Source: Gordonia polyisoprenivorans
GTDB taxonomy: Bacteria; Actinomycetota; Actinomycetes; Mycobacteriales; Mycobacteriaceae
Length of the DNA: 64,000 bases
Reading direction: 5' to 3'
Assembly (NCBI RefSeq): GCF_017654315.1
Contig: NZ_CP072203.1
Location: 4,650,001 to 4,714,000, forward strand
This document shows, in pieces, positions 16,923-25,439 of the stretch; the first letter of the stretch is position 1; each line of letters begins with the position of its first letter. The notes below the pieces were generated by a model that had not been told where the DNA came from, searched no databases, and saw only the letters and a list, made by a program, of their open reading frames with translations. The translations under genes and the position numbers were made by a program.

Positions 16923-16963
16923 AAAAAGGGCCACGGGTTCGCTTTCGCGATTCGCCCGTGGCC
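16923..16963 (-). terminator. Intrinsic attenuator in the whiB7 leader
   Basis: On the minus strand the arms GGCCACGGG (16955-16963) and CCCGTGGCC (16929-16937) form a perfect 9-bp stem, with a second internal TCGC/GCGA pairing, directly followed by CTTTTT (U-tract at 16923-16927). It lies about 100 bases before the whiB7 start and 15 bases after the leader ORF stop, as expected for conditional termination relieved by ribosome stalling. Confidence 0.88.
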
Positions 16964-16978
16964 GCCGTTCCGACGCTG

Positions 16979-17254
16979 TCAGCGTCTGAATACGAGGTTC
17001 TGCACGGGGAACCGCTTGTCGGCTCGTGCTGCCGCTACCGCGGGAGCCGGAAATCCGACGGGCTGCGCCAGAGCGACGGCGCCGCCACGGTGATCGGTGG
17101 CATGGCCACATTCGTCGAGCCAGGAGCGGTAGCGAGGGGCGACGGTCCGACGGGACATGGCGATGCCGCTGTCGAAGACGGCGATGCCGCTGTCGATCAC
17201 CGGTGCCGACGCTGCTTGCGTCGACTCGGCGGCGCCGAGAATGATTGCGTTCAC
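16979..17254 (-). CDS. whiB7 leader ORF (putative regulatory uORF, 91 codons)
   Basis: GTG 17254 is preceded by GGAG at a seven-base spacing. The predicted peptide begins VNAIILGAAESTQ, contains an internal duplication (VIDSGIAVFDSGIA, from a repeated CGACAGCGGCATCGCC) and ends PVQNLVFRR. The stop codon sits in a perfect palindrome GACGCTG-T-CAGCGTC (16972-16986) and only 15 bases before the attenuator stem. In known whiB7/wblC leaders, translation of a uORF keeps the terminator active and drug-stalled ribosomes prevent its folding. Whether the whole 91 codons are used, or a shorter internal ORF, cannot be told by eye. Confidence 0.6.
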   Translation of the reverse strand: MNAIILGAAESTQAASAPVIDSGIAVFDSGIAMSRRTVAPRYRSWLDECGHATDHRGGAVALAQPVGFPAPAVAAARADKRFPVQNLVFRR

Positions 17255-17341
17255 TGATCCGCTCCTTTCTGGTCTCGTGTGGCCACGCAGGTGACCGGTG
17301 CCGACACGACACACAGCCGTCCCCGTGCTGATGTGTCCACC

Positions 17342-17380
17342 AGCCTAAGGGCCGACGCGTAGATCGCACAACCTATTTTT
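17342..17380 (-). promoter_or_regulatory. WhiB7-type autoregulated promoter of the whiB7 leader
   Basis: Read on the minus strand: AT-rich block AAAAAT (17375-17380), three bases, -35 TTGTGC (17366-17371), an 18-base spacer, and -10 TAGGCT (17342-17347). An AT-rich block immediately upstream of a -35 box is the described WhiB7 target architecture. The promoter overlaps the last codons and stop of uvrD2 and lies about 90 bases upstream of the leader ORF start. Confidence 0.75.
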
Positions 17381-19490
17381 GACCTGCGGTTTTCACGATG
17401 TCGATGACGTCGGGTCCGTACTTGTCGAGCTTGCTCGCGCCGATCCCCGAGATCGACACCAGTGCCTGCTCGTCGGTGGGATGCTGCTCGGCGATGGCGA
17501 GCAGGGTCTTGTCGGAGAACACCACGTAGGGCGGAACCGCGTCGTCCTTGGCACGTTGTCTGCGCCACTCCTTGAGCGCGACCAGCAGATCCTCGTCGAG
17601 ATCGGACGGGCAGCTCTCGCATCTGCCGAGCAGCGTCGCCGTCGCGTCGATCAGTTTCGACCCACAAACCCGGCAGGTGGGGCCGCGTTTGGGTTTGCGT
17701 TCGGGCGCGATCCGCGACGCCGGCGAATCGTCTGGGATCAGGCCGGACAGGAACCGTGATCGCCGGCGGGAGCGGCCACCCTCGTTGCGTGCGGCCGCCC
17801 ACGACACCTGCAGGTGCTCCCGGGCACGGGTGATCCCCACGTAGAACAGGCGCCGCTCCTCCTCGACCTCGTCGGGAGAGCCCTTGATGGCCTGGCTGAT
17901 GGGCAACGATCCCTCGGTCAGGCCGACCAGGAACACCGCATCCCACTCGAGTCCCTTGGCTGCGTGCAGCGATGACAGTGTCACGCCCTGCACGGTCGGT
18001 GGGTGCCGCGCCTGCGCGCGCGTCCGCAGCTCTGCGGCGAGTTGGGGCAGCGTCAGGTCGGGGGTTTCATGAACCATGTCCTCGGTGAGCTCGGCGAGCG
18101 CCCGCAGCGATTGCCACCGCGCCTTGGCCTGCGCCCCCGTGGGTTCGGTGTCGTCGAGGCCGAGTTCACGCAGTACTGCGGTCACCGCGGTGGTCACGTC
18201 GACGTCCTCACGCAGTCCACGTTCGGCGACGGTGTCGAGGCGACGCATCGCCTGCCGCACCTCGGTGCGGGTGAAGAACGCCTCGCCGCCGCGCACCTGG
18301 TACGGAATGCCCTGCTCGGTCAACGCTTGTTCGTGATTCTCCGACTGGGCATTGACGCGGTAGAGGATCGCGATCTCCGACGCCGACACACCATCGTTGA
18401 TGAGCCGCTTGATCCGCTTGGCGACCGCGGCGGCCTCGGCCGGCTCGTCGGGGTAGTCGACGAAGCGGGGCGCCGGGCCGCGCGCACGCTGGCCGACGAG
18501 TTCGAGCCGGGTACCGGCGATCCGGCCGTGCGCGGCACCGATCACCCGATTGGCCAGGCTCACCACCTCGGGGGTGGACCGGTAGTCGCGGACCAGGCGC
18601 ACCATGGTCGCGTCCGGGAAACGCCGGGGAAAGTCGAGCAGGTAGTCGGCCTTGGCGCCGGTGAAGGTGTAGATGGTCTGGTTGGCGTCACCGACGACCG
18701 TCAGGTCGTCGCGTTCGCCGAGCCACGCGTCGAGCAGGCCCTGCTGCACGGGCGTGACGTCCTGGTATTCGTCGACGACGAAACACCGGTATCGCGAGCG
18801 GAACTCCTCGGCCACGGCGGGATCGACGTCGATCATCTGGGTCATGTAGATGAGCAGATCGTCGAAGTCGAGCAGACGATCCCCCTCCGGCGACACCTTG
18901 GCGTCCTCGTAAGCTGCGTAGACCTCGGCCACCTTCTCCGGCGCCGCCGGGGACTCGCGCATCAGCCGCGTCGCCGCCGCGACATAGCCTTCCGGCCCGA
19001 TCACCGACGCCTTGGCCCACTCGATCTCCGAGAGCAGATCGCGCACCGTGTCGGTGGACGTACCGAGCCCCGACCGCCGCGCCGCGCGCGCCATCAACGG
19101 GAACTTGTTGTCCAGCAATTCCCATGACGCGTTGCCGAACACCCGCGGCCAGAAGAACCGGAGTTGCCGCAACGACGCGGCGTGAAAGGTCTGCGCCGAC
19201 ACCGACGGACCGGACGCACCGATTCCCAAGGAACGCAATCGGGTACGCATCTCCCCCGCCGCGCGTGCGGTGAAGGTGACGGCGAGCACCTGTGACGGAT
19301 TGACCTGCCCGGTGTCGATGAGATGCGCGATCCGACGGGTGATGGTGCGGGTCTTGCCGGTGCCCGCACCGGCGAGCACGCACACCGGACCGCGCGGGGC
19401 GAGTACCGCCTCACGCTGTTCGGGATCGAGTCCGTCGAGAATGCCGCGATCGCGCGACGAGGATGTCCCCTCCTCCGGTCGGGCGGACAT
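17373..19490 (-). CDS. uvrD2: ATP-dependent DNA helicase UvrD2
   Basis: 705 residues from ATG 19490, which has GGGTG five bases upstream; the frame is open further upstream but overlaps the mycoredoxin gene. SF1A helicase motifs: Walker [12 protein letters not shown] (~residues 40-50), [11 protein letters not shown] (motif II), [13 protein letters not shown] (motif III), [17 protein letters not shown] (motif V) and [10 protein letters not shown] (motif VI). A tetracysteine module follows (CRVCGSKL ... GRCESC), then a C-terminal HRDC domain ([20 protein letters not shown]). This CxxC plus HRDC layout is characteristic of UvrD2, an essential 3'-5' helicase in mycobacteria. Its 3' end overlaps the whiB7 promoter. 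Confidence 0.95.
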   Translation of the reverse strand: MSARPEEGTSSSRDRGILDGLDPEQREAVLAPRGPVCVLAGAGTGKTRTITRRIAHLIDTGQVNPSQVLAVTFTARAAGEMRTRLRSLGIGASGPSVSAQTFHAASLRQLRFFWPRVFGNASWELLDNKFPLMARAARRSGLGTSTDTVRDLLSEIEWAKASVIGPEGYVAAATRLMRESPAAPEKVAEVYAAYEDAKVSPEGDRLLDFDDLLIYMTQMIDVDPAVAEEFRSRYRCFVVDEYQDVTPVQQGLLDAWLGERDDLTVVGDANQTIYTFTGAKADYLLDFPRRFPDATMVRLVRDYRSTPEVVSLANRVIGAAHGRIAGTRLELVGQRARGPAPRFVDYPDEPAEAAAVAKRIKRLINDGVSASEIAILYRVNAQSENHEQALTEQGIPYQVRGGEAFFTRTEVRQAMRRLDTVAERGLREDVDVTTAVTAVLRELGLDDTEPTGAQAKARWQSLRALAELTEDMVHETPDLTLPQLAAELRTRAQARHPPTVQGVTLSSLHAAKGLEWDAVFLVGLTEGSLPISQAIKGSPDEVEEERRLFYVGITRAREHLQVSWAAARNEGGRSRRRSRFLSGLIPDDSPASRIAPERKPKRGPTCRVCGSKLIDATATLLGRCESCPSDLDEDLLVALKEWRRQRAKDDAVPPYVVFSDKTLLAIAEQHPTDEQALVSISGIGASKLDKYGPDVIDIVKTAGQK

Positions 19491-19590
19491 CTCGGCACCC
19501 TTCTGCGTGGAACGTTGCGGCACGCCTTCCACTATGTCAGCCGCCCCCGACACCGTCGTGGGACGCTCCACAGGGACGTCGTGCAGGCAC

Positions 19591-19854
19591 TCAGACGCCC
19601 AGCTTGGCCCGCACCTCGGCGATGCTGGGGTTGGTGGCGGTGGACCCGTCGGCGTAGAGCACGGTGGGGACGACGTGATTGCCGCCGTTGACACTGCCGA
19701 CGAATTCGGCGGCCTCTGGGTGGGCCTCGATGTCGATCTCGTTCCACTCGATCCCGGCGCTGCGCAAGCCGGTCTTGAGTCGTGCACAGAAGCCGCACCA
19801 GCTGGTGGTGTACATGGTCAGCTGATCGGTCGGGGTTGCCGTTGCCTCACTCAT
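19591..19854 (-). CDS. mrx1: Mycoredoxin Mrx1
   Basis: 87 residues from ATG 19854 (ATG 19863 possible). A glutaredoxin-fold protein with active site C20-G-F-C23 in [17 protein letters not shown], the cis-proline segment [12 protein letters not shown] and C-terminal helix [11 protein letters not shown]. Mycoredoxins use mycothiol to reduce protein mixed disulfides. Mycobacterial Mrx1 typically carries CGYC, so Phe for Tyr is a small variation. It lies between uvrD2 (100-bp gap) and nudC on the same strand, as in M. tuberculosis. Confidence 0.92.
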   Translation of the reverse strand: MSEATATPTDQLTMYTTSWCGFCARLKTGLRSAGIEWNEIDIEAHPEAAEFVGSVNGGNHVVPTVLYADGSTATNPSIAEVRAKLGV

Positions 19855-19937
19855 GGCACCCATAACATCATCGGACGGCAGGCTGTTCCGCGCGGCGCGC
19901 GGTGATGCTCGCCACCGCGCGCTTCGCGCCGGTGCGT

Positions 19938-20864
19938 TCAGGGCGTCGCGTGCGCCCAGGTCGTGATCAGTGCGTGGGCGATGGAGATCGACCCGGGCAA
20001 CAGCAACCGGGGGCCGTCGGCGTCGGGTTCGGGATCGTCGCGCTGCCATTCGTCACCGCGGGCAAGTGCCTCGAGCACCTCGTCCCGGTGGAACCACACC
20101 GCGTCACCGATCTCGCCGTCGAGGAAGCGCAGCGGCTCGCTCGGATCGCCGACCGCGGCGAAGCCGAGCATCAACGACCGCGGGAACGGCCACGGCTGGC
20201 TGCCGAGGTACCGCGGATCGGTGACGGTGATCCCGACTTCCTCGTGCACTTCGCGGATCACGCACTGCTCCAACGATTCCCCGGGTTCGACGAAGCCCGC
20301 CAACGTGGAATACCAGCGCGCGGGCCACACGGCCTGACGGCCCAGCAGGATCTGGTCGGCGCCATCGTGCACCACGGTGATGATCGCCGGGTCGGTCCGC
20401 GGGAACTCGTCCTCTCCGGTCTCGACGTGTCGACGGACCCAGCCACCGCGGGCCGGGCGGGTCGCACCGCCGTCGACCGGCGAGAATTGTGCTCGCGCAT
20501 GCCAATTCAGGATTCCCAAGGCGGTTGCGAGCAGGCCCGCCTCGTCGGCGGAGAGCCGGGCCGCCCCGCGCCGCGCGTCGGCGGTGCGGCCGTCGAGGGT
20601 CTCCACGCGCAGCGCCCACAGATCGACGTCGATGTGGGCAAGGAAAACCGCATCCTGCGGCGGGGTGTCGGCGATCTCGACCGCCGGGCGCCACCGCAGG
20701 GCGCGTTCCTCGGTCACCGGGTAGCGCCCGGCCGGGTCGATCAGGAGAACCCTGGCGGTGGACCATCCCGACGCCATCCGCGACGGATCATCGCGGATCT
20801 CGTCGGCGCGGTCGAAGGTGCCGCGGGACAGCAGCGGCGGCTGGTCGAAAACGAAGGCGCCCAT
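19938..20864 (-). CDS. nudC: NADH pyrophosphatase NudC (Nudix), zinc ribbon cysteines absent
   Basis: 308 residues from ATG 20864, which starts one base beyond the stop of the upstream channel gene, implying coupling. The Nudix box is complete (GFVEPGESLEQCVIREVHEE, completed by VGI) and is followed by SQPWPFPRSLM, the signature for NADH/NAD-RNA pyrophosphatases. NudC hydrolyses NADH, NAD+ and 5'-NAD caps. Where most NudC proteins hold a four-cysteine zinc site this one reads RAQFSPVDGG and GWVRRHVETGEDEFPRTDP, with no cysteines. I recall the mycobacterial NudC being similarly cysteine-poor, so this is probably a lineage trait rather than decay. Confidence 0.92.
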   Translation of the reverse strand: MGAFVFDQPPLLSRGTFDRADEIRDDPSRMASGWSTARVLLIDPAGRYPVTEERALRWRPAVEIADTPPQDAVFLAHIDVDLWALRVETLDGRTADARRGAARLSADEAGLLATALGILNWHARAQFSPVDGGATRPARGGWVRRHVETGEDEFPRTDPAIITVVHDGADQILLGRQAVWPARWYSTLAGFVEPGESLEQCVIREVHEEVGITVTDPRYLGSQPWPFPRSLMLGFAAVGDPSEPLRFLDGEIGDAVWFHRDEVLEALARGDEWQRDDPEPDADGPRLLLPGSISIAHALITTWAHATP

Positions 20865-20865
20865 G

Positions 20866-21936
20866 TCAGTCCGCCGGTCCCTTCCGCACGTAGAGCAATC
20901 GGTCGCCGGCTTCGATCTGCTCCACCTCACTGTCATCGACCCGGTGGAGCACACCACCACGAACCACGCCGAGCACGATGTCACGGGTGTGTGCCGGGGA
21001 GCCGCCGGTCTCGGTCGGGTCGACCTCGCGCTCGGCGATCGCATACCCGGCGTCGGGGGTCAGCAGATCCTCGATCACCTCCACCACCGACGGCGTCATG
21101 GTGGCGATGCCGAGCAGCCGGCCCGCGGTCTCCGACGACACCACCACGGAGTTGGCGCCCGACTGGCGCATCAGATGGGTGTTCTCCGATTCGCGGATGC
21201 TCGCGACGATCTTGGCCCGCGGATTGAGTTCCCGGGCGGTCAGCGTGGCGAGCACCGCCGTGTCGTCACGGTTGGTCGCGACCACGATGCTCGCGGCGTG
21301 CGCCACGCCGGCGAGCCGCAGGATGTCGGACTTGGTGGCGTCACCGCGCACCGTGACCAGACCGTCGGATTCGGCGGCCTCGAGCACCGTCGGGTCGGAG
21401 TCGACGATGACGATGTCGGCGGGCTTGATGCCGTCGCCGATCATCGCGTCGACCGCGGTACGGCCCTTGGTGCCGTAGCCGATGACCACAGAGTGATTGC
21501 GCAAGTTGTTCCTCCAGCGCTGGATCTTGAGGGCCTGACGCGAGCGTTCGGTGAGCACCTCGAGTGTGGTGCCGATGAGCACGATCAGGAACAGCACCCG
21601 CAACGGGGTGATGATGAGCAGGTTGAGCAATCGCGCCGACGGGGTCAGCGGGGTGATGTCGCCGTAACCGGTCGTCGACAGCGTCACCGCCGAGTAATAC
21701 AGGGCGTCGAGAAACGACAGCGGGTTCTCCTGCACATCGCGATATCCGTCGCGATCGAGGTAGACCAGCACCGCGGTGAAGAACAGTGCGATGACCGCGA
21801 ACACCACGCGTTTGCCGATGGCGCGGCCCGGGCTCTGCTGGAGTTCGGGTATGCGAACGACCCCGACGAGGGCGTAGTCGGGCCCCTCGGAGAGATCCTC
21901 GCCCCGAAACCGACGCCGGAATCCGCGCGATCTCAT
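20866..21936 (-). CDS. Two-TM potassium channel with TrkA/RCK domain (Rv3200c-like)
   Basis: 356 residues from ATG 21936 (GTG 21945 possible). Short cytoplasmic N-terminus, TM1 (VVFAVIALFFTAVLVYL), pore helix and filter TLSTTGYGDITPL, TM2 (LLIITPLRVLFLIVLIG), then an RCK N domain with a Rossmann motif VVIGYGTKGRTAVDAM, and a C-terminal RCK_C-like part ending LHRVDDSEVEQIEAGDRLLY. The family gates K+ flux in response to nucleotides or cations. Same strand and 1 bp from nudC, so the two are likely cotranscribed; whether NAD(H) turnover and channel gating are linked is speculation. Confidence 0.92.
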   Translation of the reverse strand: MRSRGFRRRFRGEDLSEGPDYALVGVVRIPELQQSPGRAIGKRVVFAVIALFFTAVLVYLDRDGYRDVQENPLSFLDALYYSAVTLSTTGYGDITPLTPSARLLNLLIITPLRVLFLIVLIGTTLEVLTERSRQALKIQRWRNNLRNHSVVIGYGTKGRTAVDAMIGDGIKPADIVIVDSDPTVLEAAESDGLVTVRGDATKSDILRLAGVAHAASIVVATNRDDTAVLATLTARELNPRAKIVASIRESENTHLMRQSGANSVVVSSETAGRLLGIATMTPSVVEVIEDLLTPDAGYAIAEREVDPTETGGSPAHTRDIVLGVVRGGVLHRVDDSEVEQIEAGDRLLYVRKGPAD

Positions 21937-21989
21937 CGCCGGCACCGCGCACTCGGAGGGGTCGCTGCTGTCACAGTGTGGAATCTAGC

Positions 21990-24900
21990 TCATCGGGCCA
22001 GCAAAGCGGCGAGTGCCGCGGCATCGGGCAGGTCTCGCGGCGCGAGGGTGCGCCCGGACCGGACATAGTGGAATGCGGCCGACACCTTCTCCAGCGGCAC
22101 CCCGGCCAATTGCGCCCACGCGATGCGGTAGGCCGCGAGCTGGATGAACACCGACGACGAGTCGGCGCTCGGCTCCACCCCGGTCTTCCAGTCCACCACC
22201 ACCCATGAGCCGTCGGGTTCGGCGAAGATCGCATCGATGCGCCCGCGGATCACCGTGTCGCCGATGACCGTCTCGAAGGGCACCTCCACCTCGCTGGGGC
22301 TGCGGGCCGCCCACGGCGAGGCCAGAAATGCCTCGCGCAGCGCGTCGAGATCGGCGTCGGGGGCGGCACTCTCGTCGGCGGCGCCGGGCAACTCGTCGAT
22401 GTCGAGCAGTCGGGTCGCACCGAACCACCGCTCCACCCACGCGTGAAAGGCGGTGCCGCGCCGTGCGATCGGGTTGGGACGAAACGGCGTCGGGCGTCGG
22501 AGCTTGCGCGCGAATTCACGCTCGTCGGTGTCGAGGTCGACGAGTTGGCTGACCGACAGATGAGCCGGCAGCGCCACATCCACCTCGGCCTGATTGGTGC
22601 GCTCGTGCTCGGCGAGGAGCACCTCCACCTCGGCGCGCCACGCCTCGATCTCGTCGACCGGCGCGTCGTGGGTCACCGGCGACTGTGGATCGGGCTCGGG
22701 ATCGGTGGGTGCCCCGAACAACGCCGGCGCCTCCCGCTGCCGCAGTTCGTCGAGGACCAGATCGGCCGCGGCGGCCACCGCGTCGCGGCGCGCACCGAGT
22801 CGATCCGTCGGCCACATCCGGGCATCGACCCGCTCGGCCAACGGGTTGTCGGCACCGTCGGGCGGGTCGTCGGCGAGCACGTCGACGGTCAAACCCCGTG
22901 CCTCGTCGGCGGTTCCGTTCTCCACCGTCTCGGTCACGATGGCCAGCAACTCGTTGAAGAACGGCGACCCACCCCGGGGTTTCTCCCCGGTTTCCGACCA
23001 GTGATGCGCCGAGACCAACAGATCGTGACGGGCTCGGGTGATCGCGACGTAGAGCAACCGCCGGTCTTCGGAGAGCCGGCGTTCGGCGATGGCCTCCTTG
23101 TGTTCGGTCAGCGCGTCCTCGAGCTCCTTGCGGTCGCCCACCCGACTCAGATCGAGCACCGGAAACCCCTCGTCGGCGCCGGCCGGTCGCGCCGCCGCGA
23201 GCTTCGCGGCCGCGGGGCCCCGGGGTTCCGGTTCGGCGAGATCGCCACGCAGTGGCCCCGGAAGCTCACGGGCACTGCGCATCCAGGTGGTCTCGCCCTT
23301 GGACGACGGGAAGATCCCCTGACACAGATGGGGAATCGCGACGACATCCCACTCGAGTCCCTTCGCGGCATGCACGGTCAGGATTTGGACCCGCTGCTCG
23401 GCGACCTCCACCCGCCCGGGCTCGAGCCCTTTCTCGATGGTCTCGGCGGTATCGAGAAACGCCAGCAGGCCCGCCAGATTCGCGCCGGGCCGCTCGGCGT
23501 AGCGGGTGACGTAGTCGGCGAAGGCATCGAGGTGTTCGCGCCCGGTGATCGCGCCGCGCATCCGGCGTGCGCGGATCTGTGCCTCGACGGCCACCCCGAT
23601 GGTGTTCTCGACGTCGGCGACCAGCTCGGGCAGCGGCTGACCCATCCGGCGCCGCAACGACTCCAGTTGCGCCCCGAACGCACGGATACGCGCATAGCCG
23701 TCGGGGCTGTAGGCCTCCGGATCGCCGGGATCGACGACGGCGTCGGCGATCCCGGCGCGGTCGACCACCTCGGTGGGCAGCACCGCGTCGAGCGCCTCGT
23801 CGAGTTCCTCGCGGGTGGTGACCACCCCACCGGTGGCGATCTGACCGGCGGCCAGCTCGGTGGCGCGACGCCACAGCGCCGCCAGGTCGCGCGCACCGAG
23901 CTGCCATCGAGAACCGGTCAACAGGCGCATCGCCGCGGTTCCGGCCATCGGGTCGGCCATCAGGCGCAACGTCGCGACCACGTCGGTGATCTCCGGAACG
24001 TGCAACAGTCCGCCGATGCCGACGACCTCCGCGGGGATGCCGCGTGCCTCCAGCTCGGCCGCGATCGGCGCCGAATCCTCGTTGCGGCGCACCAAGACCG
24101 CGACGGTCGGCGGCCCCGAACCGTCGACGTCGTGGTAGCGGGCCGCGATCTGGTCGGCGAGCCAGGCGCGTTCGTCGAGCACCGTCTCGGTCAACGCGAA
24201 CGTCACCGTCCCGGCGTCGGCGCCGGGCCGCGGACGCAGGACACTCACCGGTACACCGCGACGTCGCAGTTCCTCGGACGCCTCGTTTGCCAGGCGCAGC
24301 GTCTGCACCGGGTTGCGCCAGCTCGTCAACAGTTCGCGACGGTGCGCGGGCGAACCGTCGGCGCGGGGAAAGTCGGTGGCAAAGCGTGGCAGATTGGCTG
24401 CCGACGCACCCCGCCACCCGTAGATCGACTGGATCGGGTCGCCGACGGCGGTGACGGCCACCGGGTCGCTGCCCGCGGACGCCTGCCCACCGAAGAGCGC
24501 CGAGAGCAGAACCCGCTGGGAGTGACCGGTGTCCTGATATTCGTCGAGCAGCACCGCGCGGAATGATTGCCGCTGGGCGGCAACAACTTCCGGGTTTCCT
24601 GCGACGAGTCGGGCCGCCAGGGACATCTGGCTGCCGAAGTCGAGGACGGCCTGCTCGCGCATGGTGCGCATCAGGGTCGCCACGAGCGGTAACAGTTCCC
24701 GGCGCTCGTCGATCACCTGCTGAACGGTGCGCAGCGCGGCGTTCGGTGCGCCCCGCTGGCGCGGGGCCTTGGGCAGATCGTCGACCATCCGGTACAGGTC
24801 GTCGCCCCATGCGGCGAGGGCGTCGAGGTCGACCAGGTGCTCCGACATCTCACCGAACAGCCGCAAGACCGCCTCGGTGACACTGGAGGGCACCTTGGTG

Positions 24901-25439
24901 GTGGTCAGCTCCCCGGTCCACGAGGACACGATCCCGAAGGCCATCTGCCACAGCTCGGTCTCCGACATCAACGTCGCATGCGGCTCGACGGGCAGGAGCA
25001 GACCGTAATCGGCGATGAGTCGCCCGGCATAGGCGTGGTAGGTGCTGACCTCCGGATCACCGGCCCGCAGACGTGCGGCGAGTGCACCGTCGGGATCCCA
25101 AGTCAGCAGCGCCGGGGAGCCGGCGAGCATCGACAGCCGCCTGCGGATGCGGGCGCCGAGTTCGCTGGCCGCCTTGCGGGTGAAGGTGAGTCCGAGGATC
25201 TCGTCGGGCCCGACGATGCCGTTGGCCACCAACCACACCACGCGGGAGGCCATCGTCTCCGTCTTGCCCGCGCCCGCGCCCGCGACCACCAGCATCGGCT
25301 CGGTGGGCGCCTCGATCACCTCGACCTGTTCCGGAGTGGGTGGAGGCAACCCGAGGGCGGCGGCCAGCGAGGTCGCCGACACCCGGGGGCGGGTGGGCCG
25401 TGCCTCGGTGGTGGTGCTCCCGGTGGTGCCGTCAGTCAT
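21990..25439 (-). CDS. adnB: AdnB subunit of the AdnAB helicase-nuclease
   Basis: 1149 residues from ATG 25439, which overlaps the adnA stop (25432-25434) by eight bases. An active UvrD-like motor: Walker A GAGAGKT (54-60), LLDEYQDTGHSQRV (motif II), GDPIQSIYGWRGA (motif III), [16 protein letters not shown] and YVAITRARHDLL. The C-terminal RecB-like nuclease shows a GRIDAIFAEPDGSWVVVDWK core with catalytic Asp and Lys (VVDWKTG ~1081-1087) and QLAAYRIAWAQL. AdnAB resects DNA double-strand breaks in mycobacteria; AdnB supplies the translocating motor and cuts one strand. Confidence 0.94.
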   Translation of the reverse strand: MTDGTTGSTTTEARPTRPRVSATSLAAALGLPPPTPEQVEVIEAPTEPMLVVAGAGAGKTETMASRVVWLVANGIVGPDEILGLTFTRKAASELGARIRRRLSMLAGSPALLTWDPDGALAARLRAGDPEVSTYHAYAGRLIADYGLLLPVEPHATLMSETELWQMAFGIVSSWTGELTTTKVPSSVTEAVLRLFGEMSEHLVDLDALAAWGDDLYRMVDDLPKAPRQRGAPNAALRTVQQVIDERRELLPLVATLMRTMREQAVLDFGSQMSLAARLVAGNPEVVAAQRQSFRAVLLDEYQDTGHSQRVLLSALFGGQASAGSDPVAVTAVGDPIQSIYGWRGASAANLPRFATDFPRADGSPAHRRELLTSWRNPVQTLRLANEASEELRRRGVPVSVLRPRPGADAGTVTFALTETVLDERAWLADQIAARYHDVDGSGPPTVAVLVRRNEDSAPIAAELEARGIPAEVVGIGGLLHVPEITDVVATLRLMADPMAGTAAMRLLTGSRWQLGARDLAALWRRATELAAGQIATGGVVTTREELDEALDAVLPTEVVDRAGIADAVVDPGDPEAYSPDGYARIRAFGAQLESLRRRMGQPLPELVADVENTIGVAVEAQIRARRMRGAITGREHLDAFADYVTRYAERPGANLAGLLAFLDTAETIEKGLEPGRVEVAEQRVQILTVHAAKGLEWDVVAIPHLCQGIFPSSKGETTWMRSARELPGPLRGDLAEPEPRGPAAAKLAAARPAGADEGFPVLDLSRVGDRKELEDALTEHKEAIAERRLSEDRRLLYVAITRARHDLLVSAHHWSETGEKPRGGSPFFNELLAIVTETVENGTADEARGLTVDVLADDPPDGADNPLAERVDARMWPTDRLGARRDAVAAAADLVLDELRQREAPALFGAPTDPEPDPQSPVTHDAPVDEIEAWRAEVEVLLAEHERTNQAEVDVALPAHLSVSQLVDLDTDEREFARKLRRPTPFRPNPIARRGTAFHAWVERWFGATRLLDIDELPGAADESAAPDADLDALREAFLASPWAARSPSEVEVPFETVIGDTVIRGRIDAIFAEPDGSWVVVDWKTGVEPSADSSSVFIQLAAYRIAWAQLAGVPLEKVSAAFHYVRSGRTLAPRDLPDAAALAALLAR

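Noticed and set aside
16826..16924. Longer WhiB7 reading from 16924
   Set aside because: The extension runs into the attenuator region and lacks a suitable start; ATG 16825 gives the usual WhiB7 N-terminus.
19938..20864. NudC considered inactivated because the zinc cysteines are missing
   Set aside because: The Nudix and SQPWPFP motifs are perfect, and I recall mycobacterial NudC also lacking these cysteines.
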